Shown here: positions 60,222 to 64,000 of the stretch, one piece after another
How positions within the stretch are numbered: the stretch's first letter is position 1
Layout: each line of letters begins with the position of its first letter
DNA from: an uncultured Kiritimatiellota bacterium
GTDB taxonomy: Bacteria; Verrucomicrobiota; Kiritimatiellia; RFP12; DVOR01
DNA: 64,000 nucleotides
Direction of reading: 5' to 3'
NCBI GenBank assembly: GCA_944389585.1
Contig: CALXMW010000005.1
Location: forward strand, 62,001 to 126,000
The notes under the pieces: generated by a model
Database searches by the model: none
Told to the model about the DNA's origin: nothing
What the model saw: only the letters and a program-made list of their open reading frames with translations
Made by a program: the position numbers and the translations under genes

Positions 60222-60230
60222 ATTTTAGCA
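60222..60230 (-). promoter_or_regulatory. Extended -10 promoter for the LRR gene, leaderless
   Basis: Leftward CGTTTTGCTAAAAT: TGC-TAAAAT ends 7 nt before the ATG at 60214. Confidence 0.72.
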
Positions 60231-60238
60231 AAACGCGG

Positions 60239-60279
60239 GTGGCACGGCCCGGATGGCACGTTTTGGCACACCGTGCCAC
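60239..60279. repeat. TGGCAC repeats upstream of the LRR gene
   Basis: TGGCAC starts at 60240, 60254 and 60264 (spacings 14 and 10), followed by inverted GTGCCAC at 60273-60279. The last two form TGGCAC-ACC-GTGCCA, the same 15-bp dyad as upstream of clpB (17386-17400, opposite strand), and the copy 14 bp away is also shared. It lies directly upstream of the LRR promoter. Confidence 0.6.
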
Positions 60280-60291
60280 AAATCGCATATC

Positions 60292-60370
60292 CCCTAGTGG
60301 TCGCCGATGCGGTACCCTGTGGTTGGGGGTCGGTGACTAGGCACTCGGCGGCGGGCGACTAGGCGGGGCA
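60292..60370. repeat. Short array with 22-23 bp period between birA fusion and LRR gene
   Basis: Units start CCCTAGTGG (60292), CCCTGTGG (60315), CTAGGCAC (about 60337) and CTAGGCGG (about 60359), and the spacers end GCGGTA, TCGGTGA and GGGCGA. The period is 22-23 bp, as in the arrays at 19464 and 31933, though the cores are less palindromic. The 207-bp gap contains this array, the TGGCAC repeats, a terminator and the LRR promoter, and no gene. Confidence 0.5.
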
Positions 60371-60373
60371 CGG

Positions 60374-60400
60374 AAAAGGCCCCGGCGGGGAACCGGGGCC
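60374..60400 (-). terminator. Terminator after the NUDIX-BirA gene
   Basis: Leftward, GGCCCCGG pairs with CCGGGGCC (7-nt loop), followed by TTTT. It starts about 20 nt after the stop at 60422. Confidence 0.85.
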
Positions 60401-60421
60401 TAGGGGTGGCTTGGGGCGCGC

Positions 60422-61558
60422 TCAATCCCACTGGGCGATTTCGCCGCAGAGGATGGGCTCGACGGCCCCGCCGCGCCGGAGGAGCAACGCGCCGTCGTCG
60501 CGGATGCCGAGGGCAAGCCCCTCAAGTTCCCCGCCGGCGGGGCGGACGCGGATGGGCTTGCCGCGCTTGCAGTCGAGCGCGTCGAGCTCGGCGCGGAGGG
60601 CGGGCAGCCCGCCCGTGGCCCAGCGGGCGTAAAGCGCCTCGAACGCGCCGCAAAGCTCGGCGAGCAGGGCCAGGCGGTCGACGCCGCCCAGGCCGACGGC
60701 GCGGTGGGCCAGCGCCTCCGGCACCGCGCCGGTGTTCACGCCGATGCCGACGACGATGCCCTCGATGCCGCGGGCGGAAGTCTGCGCCTCGCAGAGGATG
60801 CCGCAGACCTTGCGCTCGCCGATGAGGACGTCGTTGGGCCACTTGAGCCCGGCCTCGAACCCACGCGCCCGCAGGGCCCCCGCCACGGCCAGCCCGGCCA
60901 CGAGCGGCAAGGTCGCGGCGACCTCGGGCGGGGCCTTCGGGCGGGCCAGGAGCGAGCAGGTCAGGCACTGCCCCGGCGCGGCCTCCCACGCGCGGCCCAG
61001 GCGCCCCCGCCCCGCCGTCTGGCGTTCGGCCACGACGAGGGTGCCCTCGGGCGCGCCGCGCTCGGCCAGGGCCAGGGCGTCGGTGTTGGTGCTGGCGCTC
61101 TCTGGCAGGAAGCGGGCGTGGCGGCCGAAGGTCGCGGCGCGCAGCCGGGCGCCGAAGAAGCGTTCGCGCAGGCCGCAGAGAAGGGCGGTGTCGGCGGCGG
61201 CGAAGTCGTGCCGCCAGAGTTGGTCCGGGAGCGTCCAGGCGAAGGCCGCGTGCTCGCGGAGCGCCGGGGTGGGGGAGCCGCCGCCGAGGGGCGCGCACAG
61301 CACGCCGTGGAGGGTGATGGCGAACTCGGGGTACACGTGGCGCACGGGGGGCGTCTCGGCCAACGCCTCGACCTCCAGCCCCAGCTCCTCGCGCACCTCG
61401 CGCACCGCCGTCTGGGCGGGCGTCTCGCCGGGCTCCAGCTTGCCGCCCGGGAACTCCCACTTGTTCGCCGTGGAGGGGAAGCCTTTGGCGCCTCGCCGCA
61501 CGCAAAGCACCGCGCCCGTCCCGTCCACGATCATCGCCGCCGCAACAGTCAGTTCCAT
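60422..61558 (-). CDS. NUDIX hydrolase fused to biotin-protein ligase
   Basis: A 378-residue fusion. Residues 1-135 are a MutT-type NUDIX domain with a complete box (G-x5-E-x7-REVREELG, residues 38-60). Residues about 150-378 are a BirA-type biotin-acetyl-CoA-carboxylase ligase with the biotinyl-AMP loop GRGRLGR (183-189), KWPNDVLI (Lys239) and a C-terminal SH3-like domain. There is no DNA-binding domain. The ligase would charge carrier proteins such as the OadA biotinyl domain at 5935. The NUDIX half could clean up oxidised nucleotides or stray nucleotidyl compounds. The ATG lies 9 nt after a -10 box, with no Shine-Dalgarno. Confidence 0.9.
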   Translation of the reverse strand: MELTVAAAMIVDGTGAVLCVRRGAKGFPSTANKWEFPGGKLEPGETPAQTAVREVREELGLEVEALAETPPVRHVYPEFAITLHGVLCAPLGGGSPTPALREHAAFAWTLPDQLWRHDFAAADTALLCGLRERFFGARLRAATFGRHARFLPESASTNTDALALAERGAPEGTLVVAERQTAGRGRLGRAWEAAPGQCLTCSLLARPKAPPEVAATLPLVAGLAVAGALRARGFEAGLKWPNDVLIGERKVCGILCEAQTSARGIEGIVVGIGVNTGAVPEALAHRAVGLGGVDRLALLAELCGAFEALYARWATGGLPALRAELDALDCKRGKPIRVRPAGGELEGLALGIRDDGALLLRRGGAVEPILCGEIAQWD

Positions 61559-61567
61559 AATCGGCCC

Positions 61568-61592
61568 ATTCTAGCACAATGTATGGTATACT
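61568..61592. promoter_or_regulatory. Back-to-back extended -10 promoters
   Basis: Leftward TGC-TAGAAT (61576-61568) serves the NUDIX-BirA gene and ends 9 nt before its ATG. Rightward TGG-TATACT (61584-61592) serves the zinc-ribbon gene and ends 23 nt before its ATG at 61616. The two hexamers are 13 bp apart on opposite strands, so the polymerases would compete. Confidence 0.68.
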
Positions 61593-61615
61593 GGGCGGAC
61601 AGAGGATGTTTCCCG

Positions 61616-61867
61616 ATGCCGACCTATGATTACCAAGCCAAAGACCCCGCGCGGGGGTGCGCCCGGTGCCGCGAGCCCTTCGAGGTCATGCGCCGCCTGG
61701 GCGAAGCGCCCCTCACGGCCTGCCCCGTTTGCGGCGCGCCGGTCGTGAAGCTCATCGCCGCGCCCGCGCTCGGCCGCAGCAAATCCAAGCTCGACGACCG
61801 CGCCAAGGCCGCCGGGTTCCACAAACTGAAGCGCGTCGACAAGGGCGCGTTCGAGAAGCTGTACTGA
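61616..61867 (+). CDS. FmdB-type zinc-ribbon protein
   Basis: An 83-residue protein starting MPTYDYQ, as in FmdB-family putative regulatory proteins. Two Cys pairs (Cys15/Cys18 and Cys36/Cys39) form the zinc ribbon, and a basic tail follows. The function of the family is unclear. The first pair is spaced differently from the standard YxCxxCG start because of the inserted KDPARG. It ends 1 nt before the mutarotase gene. Confidence 0.82.
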   Translation: MPTYDYQAKDPARGCARCREPFEVMRRLGEAPLTACPVCGAPVVKLIAAPALGRSKSKLDDRAKAAGFHKLKRVDKGAFEKLY

Positions 61868-61868
61868 C

Positions 61869-62738
61869 ATGGAAGACCCCATCCTTGGCCTCAACCGCCG
61901 CTTCGCCTGCCCCGGGCGCGTGGCCTTCCGCGAGGGCCCCGGCGGCGCGCCCCTCGCCGTCCTCGTCGGCCCCCGCGGCGCGTGCGAGGTGTCGCTCCAC
62001 GGCGGGCAGGTGCTGAGCTACCGCGCGCCCGGCTTCCAAGACGCGCTGTGGCTGAGCCCGCTGGCGGATTTCTCCCCCGGCGCGGCCATCCGCGGCGGCA
62101 TCCCCGTCTGCTGGCCCTGGTTCGGCAAGGCGCCCGAGGGGATGCCCGCGGGCACGCCGTCGCACGGGTTCGCGCGGCGCGCCCTGTGGCGCGTCTCCGG
62201 GGCCGAGGTCGACGCCCAGCGTACCGCCCTCACGCTCCTGCTCTCCGAGGCCGACGCCACCAACCCCGCCTGGCCCTTCCGCTATCAGCTCACCCTCACC
62301 GTCACGCTCGAGGAGACGCTCACCCTTGACCTGCAGACGCGCAACCTGGACGAGCGCCCCTTCACCTACGGCGAGGCGCTCCACGCCTATCTGCGCGTCG
62401 GGGACGCCCGCCAGGCGCGCCTCGTGGGGGTCGGCGGCGCGGCCCTCACGTTCGCCGACGACGCCACGCACGACGTCGTCTACCCGCAGCCCGACGTCGT
62501 CGCCCTCCTGCGCGACCCCGTGATGGGGCGCGACCTGGCGCTCTCGGCTGACGACGCCGCGGCCGTCGTCGTCTGGCACCCCGCGCTGGATTGCGGCCTG
62601 GGCGACGTCCCGCTCGAGGGGCCGCGCCACTTCGTCTGCGTGGAGCCCGCGAACCCGCACCACGTGGGCGGGCAGGTCACCCTCCGTCCCGGCGAGGCCC
62701 ACGTCCTCACCCTTCGTCTCCAACCCACCCTTGCCTGA
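61869..62738 (+). CDS. D-hexose-6-phosphate mutarotase / aldose-1-epimerase family protein
   Basis: A 289-residue galactose-mutarotase fold protein of the YeaD type. GGIPVCWPWFG (near 75), the catalytic-type His in SHGFARRALW, the EALHAYL segment and the late VEPANPHH region are all typical. It interconverts the anomers of glucose-6-phosphate or similar sugars. AcnA-like or lpx genes are not involved; it is simply stacked between the zinc ribbon and deoC, with start-stop gaps of 1 and 6 nt. Confidence 0.88.
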   Translation: MEDPILGLNRRFACPGRVAFREGPGGAPLAVLVGPRGACEVSLHGGQVLSYRAPGFQDALWLSPLADFSPGAAIRGGIPVCWPWFGKAPEGMPAGTPSHGFARRALWRVSGAEVDAQRTALTLLLSEADATNPAWPFRYQLTLTVTLEETLTLDLQTRNLDERPFTYGEALHAYLRVGDARQARLVGVGGAALTFADDATHDVVYPQPDVVALLRDPVMGRDLALSADDAAAVVVWHPALDCGLGDVPLEGPRHFVCVEPANPHHVGGQVTLRPGEAHVLTLRLQPTLA

Positions 62739-62744
62739 AGCGCC

Positions 62745-63422
62745 ATGGAAACCGCCGCCTTCCTCAAGACCCTCGACTACGCCATCCTCAAGCCCGAGCT
62801 CGGGCACGACGCCCTGGCCCAGGCCGCCGACCTCTGCCGCCGCCTGGGCGTCGGGTGCCTCTGCGTGAAGAGCGTGGACGTCCCCCTCGCGGCCCAGTTG
62901 CTGTCGGGCTCGGCCACCGCCGTGGCGGCCGTCGTCGGCTTCCCCCACGGCAACGTCCACCCCGCCGTCAAGGCGCTTGAGGCCCAGCTTGCCGTCGCCG
63001 AGGGCGCGGAGGAGGTCGACATGGTCGTGAACGTCGCCGCCCTCAAGGCCGGGGATGCCGAGGCCGTGGCGCGGGACGTCCGCGCCGTCGTCGACGCCGT
63101 GCGCCCCTATCCCGTCAAGGTCATCCTGGAGACGGCGCTGCTTTCCGAGGCCGAGGCGCGCCTGGGCGTGGCGTGCGCCGTCGAGGCCGGGGCCGCCTTC
63201 GTCAAGACCTCCACCGGCTTCGCCCCGCAGGGCGGCGCCACCCACGAGGCCGCGCAAACCCTGCTCGACGCCGCGCAGGGGCGCGTCCGGGTCAAGGCTT
63301 CCGGCGGCATCCGCACCCGTGAGGACGCGGAGGCCTATCTTGCCCAGGGCTGCGCCCGCCTGGGCGTCGGCGCCGTCCTGCCCCTGCTCACGGCCGACGA
63401 GCGCGCCGCCTTCGGCGTGTGA
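62745..63422 (+). CDS. deoC: Deoxyribose-phosphate aldolase
   Basis: A 225-residue class I aldolase that splits deoxyribose-5-phosphate into acetaldehyde and glyceraldehyde-3-phosphate in nucleoside breakdown. Family motifs are EEVDMVVNVAALK (Asp near 90), KVILETALL, the Schiff-base Lys in FVKTSTGF and the second Lys in RVKASGGIRT. It is the last gene of the run that starts at 61616. Confidence 0.95.
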   Translation: METAAFLKTLDYAILKPELGHDALAQAADLCRRLGVGCLCVKSVDVPLAAQLLSGSATAVAAVVGFPHGNVHPAVKALEAQLAVAEGAEEVDMVVNVAALKAGDAEAVARDVRAVVDAVRPYPVKVILETALLSEAEARLGVACAVEAGAAFVKTSTGFAPQGGATHEAAQTLLDAAQGRVRVKASGGIRTREDAEAYLAQGCARLGVGAVLPLLTADERAAFGV

Positions 63423-63453
63423 GGGCGGCCTTTTCGCGGCGGCCGGGGGATTG

Positions 63454-63462
63454 TGATACACT
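63454..63462 (+). promoter_or_regulatory. Extended -10 promoter for prmA
   Basis: TGA-TACACT at 63454-63462 ends 9 nt before the ATG at 63472. The intervening AGGAAG lies only 3 nt from the ATG, so the message is probably leaderless or nearly so. Confidence 0.6.
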
Positions 63463-63471
63463 AGGAAGTCT

Positions 63472-64000
63472 ATGCAGGCAAAGGACGTTACGGTGGTCTC
63501 GGCGACGTTGCCTTCCGCAGAGGCGGCGGACACGTTGCTGGAGTTGCTCGACGCGGACGCCTTCACGCCCACGGTGTGGGAGGACGTGGAGACGCGGGCC
63601 GCGCGGCTGGACGTGTTTTTGGAGGACGCCGCCGCGGCGCCGGGCGTGGCCCAGGCCGTCCGCGCGGCGGCGGCGATCGCGGGGTTTGAGGTGAGCCCCA
63701 CGGTCGAGGCGTTGCCGGCGGCGGATTGGGCGGAGGCGTGGAAGCGCTTCTTCCATGTCGAGCGCGTCTCGCCGCGCATCGTCATCCGCCCGTCTTGGGA
63801 GGCTTACGCCGCCGCGCCCGGGGAGGCCGTCCTGACGCTTGACCCCGGGATGAGCTTCGGCACGGGCAAGCATCCCACGACCCGCGCCTGCCTCCAATTG
63901 CTCGACGCGCTCGCGGCGGGCGATTTGTCGCGCCCGGTGCTCGACATGGGGTGCGGCAGCGGCATCCTTGCCATCGCCGCGCGGAAGCTGGGCTTCACCC
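63472..64000 (+). CDS. prmA: Ribosomal protein L11 methyltransferase, cut by the window edge
   Basis: The first 176 codons of PrmA are present. The N-terminal domain ends in the [20 protein letters not shown] linker, then the substrate/SAM entry [16 protein letters not shown] and the SAM-binding motif [14 protein letters not shown] follow. PrmA trimethylates L11. The C-terminal part, with the NPPY-like region, lies outside the window. Confidence 0.92.
   Translation, partial: MQAKDVTVVSATLPSAEAADTLLELLDADAFTPTVWEDVETRAARLDVFLEDAAAAPGVAQAVRAAAAIAGFEVSPTVEALPAADWAEAWKRFFHVERVSPRIVIRPSWEAYAAAPGEAVLTLDPGMSFGTGKHPTTRACLQLLDALAAGDLSRPVLDMGCGSGILAIAARKLGFT

Noticed and set aside
60240-60279. Sigma-54 promoters built from the TGGCAC repeats
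   Set aside because: None of the TGGCAC copies has a GC dinucleotide at the required N10 distance with a TTGC-like -12 element.

Overview
The window is a very GC-rich bacterial chromosome segment with dense, operon-like coding. Gram-negative envelope genes are present (lpxD, an MsbA-like exporter, psd, pssA, pgsA). Secreted glycan-active enzymes (GH20, GH2 with CBM32, SGNH plus sialate O-acetylesterase), an Aquifex-type aconitase, a tricorn-like protease, rpoN and the general gene style suggest the PVC superphylum, possibly a gut Kiritimatiellota-like organism. That placement is inference from gene content; no rRNA gene is present to test it. No rRNA, tRNA or CRISPR array was recognised.

Layout. 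1-12723 is read leftward: an OadA-type biotin carboxyltransferase, an ABC exporter, a tricorn-like protease, panD and probably the first codons of coaB; upstream of these lies a coupled run rlmB-pgsA-CapD-like-leuB-ispA in which each of the last three genes begins inside the stop codon of the gene before it (ATGA). 12826-27042 holds a small secreted protein (+), then leftward pyrC, clpB, a GH20 hexosaminidase, pheS-nitroreductase-mutY, queF-queC-peptide-binding protein, and an RsmC-like methyltransferase with yraN. 27109-40438 is mostly rightward: a long structured leader in front of a surface-polysaccharide gene pair, a scar made of a broken psd copy joined to an rluA fragment, a leftward SGNH/SASA esterase, then psd-pssA-aconitase-zinc-finger protein-lpxD-small ORF-aroC-tatD. 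40469-44265 is leftward (VTT membrane protein, secreted protein, antiporter-EIIA fusion). 44404-48135 is a large secreted beta-galactosidase. 48187-50880 is a decayed phage-type polyvalent gene. 50914-60214 is leftward: a two-gene polyketide/PUFA-synthase-like cassette, recO, a D-2-hydroxyacid dehydrogenase, rpoN, a DJ-1 protein and an LRR lipoprotein-like protein. 60422-61558 is a NUDIX-BirA fusion (leftward), and 61616-64000 runs rightward (FmdB-type zinc ribbon, mutarotase, deoC, prmA start).

Regulation visible by eye. Most transcription units are preceded by an extended -10 element of the form TTTTG(C/G)TAnnnT with no evident -35. In about half of the cases it ends only 6-9 nt before the ATG and there is no Shine-Dalgarno, which predicts leaderless mRNAs. 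clpB instead has a near-perfect sigma-54 promoter, and rpoN is encoded in the same window. Three intergenic regions carry short arrays with a 22-23 bp period, two of them built on CCCTA..TAGGG palindromes.

The most unusual locus is the pair at 50914-55624. It has the layout of ketosynthase, acyltransferase, dehydratase and 4'-phosphopantetheinyl transferase domains, but the catalytic residues of the first three appear to be replaced while those of the PPTase are kept. The second most unusual element is the leader at 27124-27302, which can form two mutually exclusive folds, one of which buries the ribosome binding site.
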